DNA of 64,000 nt from NCBI GenBank assembly GCA_902798425.1, contig CADBWR010000008.1:124001-188000 (forward strand). The letters run 5' to 3'. Origin of the DNA: an uncultured Bacteroidales bacterium. Lineage in GTDB: Bacteria; Bacteroidota; Bacteroidia; Bacteroidales; Bacteroidaceae. Made by a program: the position numbers and the translations under genes. This document shows positions 35,701-42,302 of this stretch, one piece after another. Numbering within the stretch: position 1 is the stretch's first letter; the number at the start of each line of letters is the position of its first letter. Below the pieces are notes generated by a model that was not told the DNA's origin, searched no databases, and worked only from the letters and a program-made list of their open reading frames with translations.

Positions 35701-36034
35701 GAACTTCCTGGCTGTCAATCCTGGACTAGCCAGTCGCTTTACGCATAAGATGCACATCGACGACTATAACGAGGATGAGCTGTTGGCTATCTTTAAGAAG
35801 ATGGCTGCCAAGGACAACTACACGTTGTCGCCAGAGGCTGAGCTCAAACTGATGGATGCCATCTGCCGCAAGGTCGTCAGCAAAGACGAGTCGTTTGGCA
35901 ATGCCCGTGAAATGCGCAACATGCTCGATGCCACCATCCAGCAGTTGTCTATGCGTGTCAGTGCGCTGTCCCTCGAGTCTCTCACGTCGGAAGCTTATCA
36001 GCTCATCCTGCCAGAAGACATCATCGAGGTATAA
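32720..36034 (+). CDS. Zinc ribbon plus four tandem CbxX/CfqX-type AAA modules
   Basis: The 1104-residue product opens with a zinc ribbon (Cys3, 6, 17, 20). Four AAA modules follow. Module 1 has Walker A GETGTGKTA (72-80), but its Walker B ends ILFFDN, with Asn131 replacing the catalytic Glu. Modules 2-4 have GNPGTGKTT/S (from 334, 610 and 888), Walker B with DE (397/398, 673/674, 951/952), and SRF arginine-finger segments (about 457, 729, 1006). Modules 2-4 are CbxX/CfqX-like, the family that includes CbbX and the ESX protein EccA. One degenerate and three active ATPase sites in one chain is unusual. Probably an ATP-driven remodeller under control of the neighbouring kinase; substrate unknown. 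Confidence 0.88.
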   Translation: MVCEHCQKENRSIAKFCKWCGQPLVSQNVLDRLVGLDDVKQQLKTIVDTYTYLRSRKDVVNVRLSMNTIIIGETGTGKTALSEVIRDYFQQHKIIQKPKLTMVDAVDYQRFVDKWDENVENAKGGILFFDNVQKLLPDRYSNQVNPLDKLFVEMDKWDEDPIVVIAGLPKGLDDFLAANPAAQNRFKYTFRIPTPGYQELCDICKMELRTKYGLTNFSPEADRKLLRLFQYQVKIKDDTFGYGHVAIKTAEDIFTSFISRGSSAVMVEDFDIKGYVPEERTLEDILNDLDCYIGMDEVKKAVKEIALTVHNNIQRAQRGLGQQEKMGIHIVLTGNPGTGKTTIARKLGEILESIGYLDSGHVVEVDRSKMVSPYQGETPKLVDRLCDKAMGGILFVDEAYTLAPVSSGGDKDQQGTQALEQLMKRMEDDRGKFVVIAAGYRQEMENLFRINPGVRSRFSYFLNIDDYTPDQLFQIMLVFAKEKKYQFTEEAQELTQKMVTEMYNSRDKDFANGRTMRQLFDKICAKQAERLQQVDITTLSNEQLMTIDVQDIPYDAPQAVDYTQCLAQLDGMVGLAAVKKEISNLAAFLNLQIRRGETNTFQGKHYVFTGNPGTGKTTVARIMANVFRSLGILSRGQLVEADRSKLVAGFAGQTAIKTNQLIDSAMGGVLFIDEAYTLKSSDQDSFGAEAIDTLLKRLEDDRGKFICIVAGYTDNMHEFINTNPGLKSRFTQTIHFEDYTPDELTEIFLNLAKAKNFTLDAETKGALHRQFEQLYLRRDKNFGNAREARRIFDQAVERQSQRLVTMMGNPDFKDEDMYRITTADLAVEAAAKARPIDEVLNELDEFIGMRSVKNMIRRLAVQSMFIKQRAAMGAGSVQQMSMNFILTGNPGTGKTSVARKMGEVLQSMDILPTCRVIEASRATLVGKYMGETPKIVNSMCDKAMGGILFIDEAYTLSADNDMYGKEAIDTLMKRMEDDRGKFVVIAAGYKDEMENFLAVNPGLASRFTHKMHIDDYNEDELLAIFKKMAAKDNYTLSPEAELKLMDAICRKVVSKDESFGNAREMRNMLDATIQQLSMRVSALSLESLTSEAYQLILPEDIIEV

Positions 36035-36073
36035 ATAGTAAAATAGTAAATAGTCAAATAGTCAAATATAATA

Positions 36074-36664
36074 ATGATCATTTGTCCTAGTTGCAGAGAA
36101 GAAATAGAAGAGAATTCACACTATTGCGACCAGTGTGGACAGGAATTAGTCTACTGTAGCAGTTGTGGCAGGGTAGGCATGGGCCGACGCTGTACGCAGT
36201 GCGGCGGTTTGATGGTGAGTGCCGAGGAGGTGCAGAAGTGCCAGCAGGCCTCGCGTCAGATCTCTGTATCCATGCGTCCTCGCGACCTCGCCGTATCTTT
36301 CATCAACGATCTCCAGCAGTCGCAGCGTAAACCCGAGGGACACGATATGCCCGTCATGAGTGGCATACCCACGCTAACGCTATATAACCCCACACTCGAC
36401 ATTCGTATGGTGGGTGTCAATGGTGCCGTCATTGGGCGACGCCAGGGACCCTACCAGTCGCTCTTCGTCGACAATATGTACATCTCTGGACTCCATGCGC
36501 AGCTCATCTATAAGCCCGATGCGGGGTGGTGCATCATCGACAAGCACTCCTCCAACGGAACCAAGCTGAACCAGCGTGTCCTGCTGCCAGATGTGCCGAT
36601 GTCTCTGAAGTCTGGCGATATCGTGACGCTGGCAAATGTGAATTTACAGGTAAGTATTAGTTAA
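36074..36664 (+). CDS. Zinc-ribbon/FHA-domain adaptor protein
   Basis: The 196-residue product has two zinc ribbons (Cys4/7/18/21 and Cys28/31/40/43), a linker, and a C-terminal FHA domain (about 100-196). The domain keeps the phosphothreonine-binding residues: GR at 121-122, Ser138 and His141 in ISGLHAQ, and SSNGT at 159-163. FHA domains bind phosphothreonine peptides, so it probably reads marks set by the kinase and removed by the PP2C. The spacer before it (36035-36073) is made of repeated AAATAGT-like heptamers. Confidence 0.88.
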   Translation: MIICPSCREEIEENSHYCDQCGQELVYCSSCGRVGMGRRCTQCGGLMVSAEEVQKCQQASRQISVSMRPRDLAVSFINDLQQSQRKPEGHDMPVMSGIPTLTLYNPTLDIRMVGVNGAVIGRRQGPYQSLFVDNMYISGLHAQLIYKPDAGWCIIDKHSSNGTKLNQRVLLPDVPMSLKSGDIVTLANVNLQVSIS

Positions 36665-36696
36665 CAACACACTATATTAAAAGAAAAGACATATAT

Positions 36697-37446
36697 ATGA
36701 GTACGATTGAATTATCTGCCGCAAGCCGTGTCGGTAATGTTAGAAGCAATAACGAAGACATGATATTAGCATACGACCGCTTTATCAGAAGTGATGCATA
36801 CGAGACCACGCTGGCCCCGGAGAGCCTTGACCGCTTTATGGTGGCTGTGGCTGATGGTATGGGAGGCCATAATGCTGGCGAGGTAGCTAGCGAGATGGTC
36901 CTTCAGAATCTGAAATTTTATATCAAGGACCTGCCCAAAGGCTTGTCTTCTGGCGCAATGGAGGAGGCTATGAATGCCTGGCTTCAGTCTATCCACCAGA
37001 CTGTCAATGCCCGTGGCCGTTCCAACAAGACCATGTCGGAGATGGGCACCACGCTCGTCGGACTGCTGTATTACGGCAACCGCTATTTCTGGCTGAACTG
37101 TGGCGACAGCCGTCTCTATCGTCTGCGCAATGGCCAGCTACAGCAGCTCACCACCGACCACTCGCTCGTCAATGCCGATAGCGAGAAACGCCATTCTAAC
37201 GTGATTACCAACTGCATTGGCGCGGGTTGCGAAGACACCTTCATCGACATGATAGAATTTACTGCTGACGTCCTTGCTGGCGACACCTATGTGCTCTGCT
37301 CTGATGGTCTCAACGACATGGTGCCTGACGAGATTATCCGTCAGATGCTTGTCGATGGTGCCACAGCCAATCAATTGTGCGAGGAGGCCATCGATGCTGG
37401 CGGCTTCGACAATGTCTCCGTCTGTGTTTTACGCGTCGAAGAATAG
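36697..37446 (+). CDS. PP2C-family serine/threonine phosphatase
   Basis: The 249-residue product is a single-domain cytoplasmic PPM/PP2C phosphatase with NVRSNNEDM, the metal-binding VADGMGGHNAGE, a central CGDSRLYRL, SDGLNDMV, and the terminal GGFDNVSV. All metal-coordinating acidic residues appear to be present. As last gene of the cluster it is the natural antagonist of the membrane kinase. The 32-bp gap to the FHA gene and continuous strand support one operon. Confidence 0.92.
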   Translation: MSTIELSAASRVGNVRSNNEDMILAYDRFIRSDAYETTLAPESLDRFMVAVADGMGGHNAGEVASEMVLQNLKFYIKDLPKGLSSGAMEEAMNAWLQSIHQTVNARGRSNKTMSEMGTTLVGLLYYGNRYFWLNCGDSRLYRLRNGQLQQLTTDHSLVNADSEKRHSNVITNCIGAGCEDTFIDMIEFTADVLAGDTYVLCSDGLNDMVPDEIIRQMLVDGATANQLCEEAIDAGGFDNVSVCVLRVEE

Positions 37447-37453
37447 CTTTTAG

Positions 37454-37495
37454 CTTTTCACTCTTAACTCTTAACTTTTCACTCTTAACTCTTCA
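37454..37495 (+). repeat. 21-nt tandem repeat overlapping the metA start
   Basis: Two copies of a CTTTTCACTCTTAACTCTT unit (37454-37474 and 37475-37495) fill the PP2C-metA spacer. The second copy contributes the first base of the metA ATG. Confidence 0.75.
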
Positions 37496-38412
37496 TGCCC
37501 CTACGATTACCCGATAGATTACCAGCTATAGAACTGCTGAAGCACGAGAACATCTTCGTCATGGACGACTCCCGTGCACACATGCAGGATATCCGTCCCT
37601 TGAAGATTGTCATCCTCAACCTGATGCCGTTGAAGATTACCACTGAGACGGACCTTATCCGCCTGCTGTCCAATACTCCCTTGCAGTTGGAGGTGAGCTT
37701 TATGAAACTCAAGAGTCATACACCGAAAAATACGCCCATCGAACACATGATGATGTTTTACCGCAGCTTTGAAGAGATGCGCAACGAGAAGTTCGATGGC
37801 ATGATTATAACAGGAGCTCCCGTCGAACAACTGGAGTTCGAGGATGTAGGCTATTGGGAAGAGATGAAGGAAATCTTCGCGTGGGCGCGTACGCACGTGA
37901 CGAGTACCTTATATATATGTTGGGCTGCCCAAGCAGGACTCTTCTACCACTATGGCGTACCCAAATATCCGCTGCCTCGTAAAATGTTTGGCATCTTCCC
38001 GCAGTATACCCTCGACCCGCAGCTGCCCATCTTCCGTGGCTTCGACGATGTTTTCCAGATGCCTCACAGTCGCCATACTGAGGTGCATCGCGAGGATATC
38101 CTCGCCAATCCCAATCTGCAACTCATTGCTGAGTCGCCCGATAGTGGTGTCAGCATCGTCATGGCACGTGGTGGTCGCGAGTTTTTCATCACGGGCCACT
38201 TGGAGTATGCCCCTGACACGCTCGATAAGGAATATCGTCGCGACAAGGATGTCCGCAAAGATGTCGATGTGCCGCGCCACTACTATCTCCACGACGACCC
38301 CTCGCAGCCGCCTTTAGTTACTTGGCGTGCTCATGCTAACTTGCTGTATAGCAACTGGATAAACTATTACGTCTACCAAGAGACACCATACGATATTAAT
38401 GCAATCACTTGA
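37495..38412 (+). CDS. metA: Homoserine O-acyltransferase MetA
   Basis: MetA acylates homoserine (succinyl or acetyl) for methionine synthesis. The 305-residue product has the family layout PLKIVILNLMPLKITTETD, the catalytic Cys142 in ICWAAQAGLF, and the His/Glu pair in ITGHLEYAP. Acyl donor specificity cannot be decided reliably from the sequence. The gene overlaps the following U32 gene by 14 bp. The start codon touches a tandem repeat unit. Confidence 0.95.
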   Translation: MPLRLPDRLPAIELLKHENIFVMDDSRAHMQDIRPLKIVILNLMPLKITTETDLIRLLSNTPLQLEVSFMKLKSHTPKNTPIEHMMMFYRSFEEMRNEKFDGMIITGAPVEQLEFEDVGYWEEMKEIFAWARTHVTSTLYICWAAQAGLFYHYGVPKYPLPRKMFGIFPQYTLDPQLPIFRGFDDVFQMPHSRHTEVHREDILANPNLQLIAESPDSGVSIVMARGGREFFITGHLEYAPDTLDKEYRRDKDVRKDVDVPRHYYLHDDPSQPPLVTWRAHANLLYSNWINYYVYQETPYDINAIT

Positions 38413-40288
38413 ACTGCTGGCGCCCGCCAAGAATCTGGAGTGTGGCATTGCCGCCATTGACCATGGTGCCGATGCCGTCTATATTGGTGCCCATAAGTTT
38501 GGTGCCCGTGTGGCGGCAGGCAACAGCGTCGACGACATCCGCCAGCTCTGCCGCTATGCCCATCAGTATGGCGCCAAGGTTTACGTCACCGTCAATACCA
38601 TCATCTACGACGATGAGTTGGAGGCAACGCGTCAATTGCTTGACGAACTCTCTGCCGCTGGCGTCGATGCCATCCTCGTGCAGGATATGGCCGTGCTGAA
38701 GATGTTGCGGAACGGGGACTGTCCCCATGTGAGTAGCGTAGCGGATTACAGGGGGACTGTCCCCCAGTTGCACGCCTCCACCCAGACTGACAACCGCACC
38801 GTAGAGAAAGTCCGCTGGTTGGCTGGTCTTGGTTTCAAGAGGGTAGTGCTGGCTCGTGAGCTGTCTGTCGAGGAGATTGCCGAGATTCACGCGCAAGTGC
38901 CCGACGTCGAACTGGAAGTCTTCGTCCATGGTGCCCTCTGCGTCAGCTATAGCGGACTCTGCTATGCCTCGCAATACTGCTTTGGCCGTTCTGCCAATCG
39001 TGGCGCCTGTGCACAGGTGTGTCGCATGAAGTTTGACCTCCTCGATGCCGATGGCCGCGAACTGGAGCACCAGCGCCACCTGTTGTCGCTGAAGGACCTC
39101 AACCAGTCGGCCCATCTCGAGGAACTCATCCAGGCTGGTGCCGTATCGTTCAAGATAGAGGGGCGCCTCAAGGATGTCGCCTACGTCAAGAACGTCGTGG
39201 CAGCCTATAGCCAGCGCCTCGACGCCATCATTGCCAAGCATCCCGACCAATACTGTCGTGCCTCACGCGGCCACTGCACCTACACCTTTACGCCCAACCT
39301 CAAGAAGACGTTCAACCGTGGCTTCACCACCTATTTCCTGCATGGTCGACAGCCTGACATCTTCTCGCCCGATACCCCCAAGGCTATGGGCGAGTTTGTG
39401 GGTACTGTCAAGGAGCTGCGCCGCGACTCGTTCAATGTTGCTGGTACGGCAGCCTTTGCCAATGGTGACGGACTCTGCTTCATCAACGACGACCGCGAAC
39501 TGGAGGGCTTCCGTGTCAATCGTGCCGAGGGCAACCGCCTCTTCCCGCAGCAGATGCCGCGCCACCTGCGTGCGGGCATGGCCCTCTATCGCAACAACGA
39601 TATGGAGTTTGAGCGCCTGCTGTCGCATCAGAGCAGTGTGCGCAAAATCTCCGTTACCCTGCGTCTCGATGCCACCCCCGACGGCTTCTCACTGTCTGCC
39701 GAGGGTGTCACCGCCACCATCTCCTGCCAGCACCAGCAAGCCGAGAAGCCCCAGCGCGACAACATCGTCCGCCAGCTCTCCAAGATGGGTGGCACCATCT
39801 ATGAGTGTAGTGGGGTAGAACTGGCTGCCGACTTCAACTACTTCATTCCCAGCAGCCTCCTGGCCGACCTTCGTCGCCAACTATTGGCTGCGCTGAATCA
39901 GCATCATGCTTCTGCCCCCCATGCTTCCGTCCCCCGTGCTTCCGGTTCCCGTGCTTCCGTCCCCAAGTACGCTCACCCTTATCTTTATAACATCTCCAAT
40001 CATGCGGCAGCCGCCTTCTACGGTGTCAAGGAACCAACCGCCTTTGAGCTCAACACCCCCTCCTATAGGAGGGGTCAGGGGGAGGCTTTAAGGGGTCAGG
40101 GGGAGGCTCCCCTCATGCAATGCCGTCATTGCCTGCAGTATGCCATGGGCTACTGTGTCAAGCATGGCGGTCAGCGCCCAACCTATCAACTACCGCTCTC
40201 CCTGCGCCTGGCCGATGGTCGCCGTTTCCGCTTGGAGTTCGATTGCAAACACTGTCAAATGAATGTCTATGCAATGCATAATTCATAA
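38399..40288 (+). CDS. U32-family peptidase with three in-frame repeat insertions
   Basis: The 629-residue product is a U32 (collagenase-like/YdcP-RlhA) family protein, with YIGAHKFGARV, the signature region VFVHGALCVSYSGLCYAS and NRGACAQVCRM. Cys-rich C-terminal motifs (MQCRHCLQYAMGYC, FDCKHCQM) suggest metal-cluster binding, as in the RlhA/TrhP tRNA/rRNA hydroxylation branch. Three repeats lie in frame: residues 104-123 (palindromic), about 503-522 (four pentapeptides ASxPx) and about 555-571. The last residues and the stop codon come from a further repeat. The conserved core is otherwise intact. Confidence 0.88.
   Translation: MQSLELLAPAKNLECGIAAIDHGADAVYIGAHKFGARVAAGNSVDDIRQLCRYAHQYGAKVYVTVNTIIYDDELEATRQLLDELSAAGVDAILVQDMAVLKMLRNGDCPHVSSVADYRGTVPQLHASTQTDNRTVEKVRWLAGLGFKRVVLARELSVEEIAEIHAQVPDVELEVFVHGALCVSYSGLCYASQYCFGRSANRGACAQVCRMKFDLLDADGRELEHQRHLLSLKDLNQSAHLEELIQAGAVSFKIEGRLKDVAYVKNVVAAYSQRLDAIIAKHPDQYCRASRGHCTYTFTPNLKKTFNRGFTTYFLHGRQPDIFSPDTPKAMGEFVGTVKELRRDSFNVAGTAAFANGDGLCFINDDRELEGFRVNRAEGNRLFPQQMPRHLRAGMALYRNNDMEFERLLSHQSSVRKISVTLRLDATPDGFSLSAEGVTATISCQHQQAEKPQRDNIVRQLSKMGGTIYECSGVELAADFNYFIPSSLLADLRRQLLAALNQHHASAPHASVPRASGSRASVPKYAHPYLYNISNHAAAAFYGVKEPTAFELNTPSYRRGQGEALRGQGEAPLMQCRHCLQYAMGYCVKHGGQRPTYQLPLSLRLADGRRFRLEFDCKHCQMNVYAMHNS
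38708..38767 (+). repeat. In-frame palindromic insertion in the U32 gene
   Basis: A 60-nt segment encoding 20 extra residues (104-123) contains GGGGACTGTCCCC at 38714-38726 and GGGGGACTGTCCCCC at 38751-38765. The family normally passes directly from LKML to a short stretch before LHASTQTD. The insertion keeps the frame. Confidence 0.75.
39905..39964 (+). repeat. In-frame 15-nt tandem repeat, four copies
   Basis: Four consecutive 15-nt units based on GTGCTTCCGTCCCC encode ASAPH, ASVPR, ASGSR and ASVPK within the U32 protein. The unit length preserves the frame whatever the copy number. Confidence 0.85.
40057..40112 (+). repeat. In-frame palindrome and direct repeat in the U32 gene
   Basis: A perfect 18-bp palindrome CCCCTCCTATAGGAGGGG (40057-40074) overlaps two copies of AGGGGTCAGGGGGAGGCT (40070-40087 and 40091-40108), 21 nt apart. 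The same family occurs as intergenic DNA at 47637-47700. Confidence 0.8.
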
Positions 40289-40300
40289 TGCATAATTCAT
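40273..40300 (+). repeat. 14-nt tandem repeat supplying the U32 stop codon
   Basis: Two perfect copies of AATGCATAATTCAT at 40273-40286 and 40287-40300 encode the last U32 residues MHNS and the TAA at 40286-40288. They are complementary to the repeat at 40347-40373. Confidence 0.85.
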
Positions 40301-40306
40301 AATTGT

Positions 40307-41302
40307 ATGTGGAAGAAACATAATAAGCGTCATCTCTTGCTATTAAGCATTATGCATTATGCATTATGCATTCTTCTGACGGCCTGCTACAACCGTGGCC
40401 AGCAGACACCTGATGCCTGGGACCTCACCGAGCATCAGATTGACTCCATTTCCTTCTCCACCACGCATCACTATACGCAGAACTACAATTTCGTGGTCAA
40501 TGCCAATCGTCTGCCCCTGGCCGATGCCTTGCCCGATATGGCGTTCGACACGCTCTATGTCGTCCATGGCGAGCGTATCGTTGTGGCCGATATCCGCATG
40601 GTACCAGCCGACACCATCGACTCCGTATGGGTCAAGGTGGCACGCGACCAGATTACGCAGGGATGGATTCGTGAGAGCGAGCTCCTGCAGGGCGTGTCTC
40701 CCGACGACCCCATCTCGCAGTTCATCGACGTCTTCTCCAATACCCACCTCCTCGTCTTCCTCGCCATCTGCGTCCTTGTCGCTGGCGCCTATGCCGTCCG
40801 CAAACTGTTGCGCCGCAGAGCCTACATTGTCCATTTCCATGACATCGACTCCATATACCCCACGCTGCTCTGCGTCCTCATCGCCCTATCAGCCACCCTC
40901 TACGCCTCCATCCAGATGTTTGGTGCCGAGTCGTGGCGCCACTACTATTTCCATCCCTCGCTGAACCCCTTTGCCCTTCCGCTCCACCTCGGACTCTTTG
41001 TCGCCTCTGTCTGGGCTATCATCCTCGTTGCTGTGGCTGTTCTCGATGATGTGCGCCATAAGCTGCCCACCTTCGATGCGCTGCTCTACCTCTCCGGCCT
41101 TGCCGCCGTCTGTGCCGTTGTCTATGTGGTCTTCAGCGTCTCCACACTCTATTACATTGGTTATCTCTTGCTGATAATCTACATTGCCTTCGCAGTGTGG
41201 TGCTATCGACTTCATCCCCACTACCGCTACCGTTGTGGCCAGTGTGGGGGCAAGATGAAGCAAAAAGGCACCTGCCCCCACTGTGGTGCGGTGAATGCAT
41301 AA
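40307..41302 (+). CDS. Zinc-ribbon membrane lipoprotein
   Basis: The 331-residue product has a lipoprotein signal with lipobox LLTAC, an SH3-like N-terminal extracytoplasmic region (TLYVVHGERIVVADIRMVP), and about four further membrane segments between residues 145 and 305. A C-terminal zinc ribbon (CGQCGG-x7-CPHCG) ends it. The signal-peptide core IMHYALCIL is encoded by a GCATTAT tandem repeat. That repeat is complementary to the 14-nt repeat just upstream, so the start codon lies in the loop of a potential long hairpin. Function unknown; it may belong to the zinc-ribbon network encoded upstream. Confidence 0.75.
   Translation: MWKKHNKRHLLLLSIMHYALCILLTACYNRGQQTPDAWDLTEHQIDSISFSTTHHYTQNYNFVVNANRLPLADALPDMAFDTLYVVHGERIVVADIRMVPADTIDSVWVKVARDQITQGWIRESELLQGVSPDDPISQFIDVFSNTHLLVFLAICVLVAGAYAVRKLLRRRAYIVHFHDIDSIYPTLLCVLIALSATLYASIQMFGAESWRHYYFHPSLNPFALPLHLGLFVASVWAIILVAVAVLDDVRHKLPTFDALLYLSGLAAVCAVVYVVFSVSTLYYIGYLLLIIYIAFAVWCYRLHPHYRYRCGQCGGKMKQKGTCPHCGAVNA
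40347..40373 (+). repeat. 7-nt tandem repeat inside a signal-peptide coding region
   Basis: Nearly four copies of GCATTAT encode the hydrophobic core of the lipoprotein signal. Seven is not a multiple of three, so gain or loss of one unit would shift the frame. Confidence 0.85.
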
Positions 41303-41600
41303 CCGATTTCCGATTCTCTCTGCCCGTATTGCCAAGGGCGAACAGGATATCATCAATAGCATTATGCAACAGGGTTACCCCGTGGTGACCGTCGAGGACA
41401 ATGGCTTTCCATCCCTCTATCACCCATCAGAGCACCGCATGGACCTCTGCCTTGCCAACAAACTGCTGATTGTCACCCCTTGGCTTTACGCCTATCGTCG
41501 TGTCGGTGACACCATCTCTGTTGCCGAATGTAAAGCCATGAACTGCGTTGTTCAGTCTATTTGCCGCACCAAGGATTCTTGGTGGAAGGAAGAATTGTAG
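41295..41600 (+). CDS. Small conserved-looking protein of unknown function
   Basis: The 101-residue product overlaps the preceding gene by 8 bp, which supports real translation. It has an alpha/beta pattern with EDNGFPSLYHPSEHRMDLC and LLIVTPWLYAY, faintly reminiscent of nucleotide-binding Rossmann-like (DprA-type) segments, but I cannot assign a family. It ends KDSWWKEEL. No signal peptide or membrane segment is visible. Confidence 0.65.
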   Translation: MHNRFPILSARIAKGEQDIINSIMQQGYPVVTVEDNGFPSLYHPSEHRMDLCLANKLLIVTPWLYAYRRVGDTISVAECKAMNCVVQSICRTKDSWWKEEL

Positions 41601-41662
41601 GAATACGGAAGCTGACTTCGCAAATAATTAGCTGATTTCTTTTTTGTTTCCAAATTGTTTTG

Positions 41663-41670
41663 TATCTTTG
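41663..41670 (+). promoter_or_regulatory. -7 box of the structured RNA
   Basis: TATCTTTG followed by CAAC, 20-odd nt after T/TTTG-rich sequence, precedes a stretch with no convincing ORF but extensive complementarity. Confidence 0.75.
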
Positions 41671-41674
41671 CAAC

Positions 41675-42006
41675 TGCATCTGCCCTTGTGGCTGTGAGGC
41701 ACACTGAGGTGTGCGGAGCTGCTAGGTGGAGCACTACATATTAGAAGGCGTTACTGACGCTTTGTTTTTGGCTGTTCGAAACTTAGGAACTTTTGAATGG
41801 TGGTCAAGGCAAATGCAGATGTGACTCCACGGGGTGTAGTATATACTCTCCGTAGTGTGCTGCGAGGGTCAGGTATCCTCAACGCACACTTTACGGGCGT
41901 ACTATATACTCCTTCGTGGGTGTTTACTCTGTCTGTTTACCACCATAGGTTTCCTAAGACCTCGAATAGCAAACGGGCGGATGTCAAGCACCCACGTTTT
42001 TTGTAT
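41675..42006 (+). ncRNA. Long structured non-coding RNA candidate, possibly 6S-like
   Basis: About 330 nt after a strong promoter fold into a rod. GGCTGTTCGA (41770) pairs with TCGAATAGC (41963-41971); CTTAGGAA with TTCCTAAG; TGGTGG with CCACC; CCACG with CGTGG; AGTATATA with TATATACT; CCGTA with TACGG; GTGTGC (41855) with GCACAC (41884); GAGG with CCTC at the tip. The 5' part has hairpin GCACAC-TGAG-GTGTGC, and CATCTGC (41677) can pair with GCAGATG (41815), giving a pseudoknot with the rod. A T run near 41997-42002 may end it. The rod with internal bubbles recalls 6S RNA and the Bacteroidales-1 motif, but I cannot confirm either. Confidence 0.55.
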
Positions 42007-42251
42007 GTAGTAAACGTCAAATAGTTAAATCATCTGGCTTTAGGTGCTTGTCAGAACAAATAGAAAAAGGAACAGGCAATAAAGAGTAACTGATAATAAC
42101 AATATTCGAGATTCATTTCACTTCTGGTGACATAGAACTGGAAAACTAAAAAACGCAGAAGCAGAAACGATAATGACCTCGCATGAACAGCGTGGGGGAT
42201 TCGTTATGCTTCATTCTGCAGCGTTTCCAGTCGCTTATGTCACAAGCATAG
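42007..42251. other. Spacer before the restriction-modification operon
   Basis: AT-rich, no ORF of note and no clear TAnnTTTG box. Partly complementary segments (ACGCAGAAGC near 42155 and TTCTGCAGCGTT near 42215) may fold, but no known element is recognised. A promoter for the dcm operon should lie here or in the preceding RNA region. Confidence 0.5.
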
Positions 42252-42291
42252 CACCCCTGCGCTTCTTCGAAAACGCAGGGGCTTTTTGCGC
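42252..42291 (+). terminator. Terminator-like hairpin before dcm
   Basis: CCCCTGCG and CGCAGGGG form an 8-bp stem with a 12-nt loop, followed by CTTTTTG, ending 12 nt before the dcm start. It could terminate upstream transcription or attenuate the operon. Confidence 0.6.
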
Positions 42292-42302
42292 CATGAAATG
42301 AT

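Noticed and set aside
28783..37446. Calling the kinase/FHA/AAA cluster a type VI or ESX secretion system
   Set aside because: Only the regulatory-type components are present. No sheath, hub, baseplate, EssC/EccC-type or WXG100 genes occur in the window.
38405..39250. 281-codon minus-strand frame opposite the U32 peptidase
   Set aside because: It is antisense to the conserved U32 core with no signals of its own.
41797..42024. 75-codon open frame inside the structured RNA
   Set aside because: The region's complementarity and promoter position fit a non-coding RNA better, and the peptide resembles nothing.
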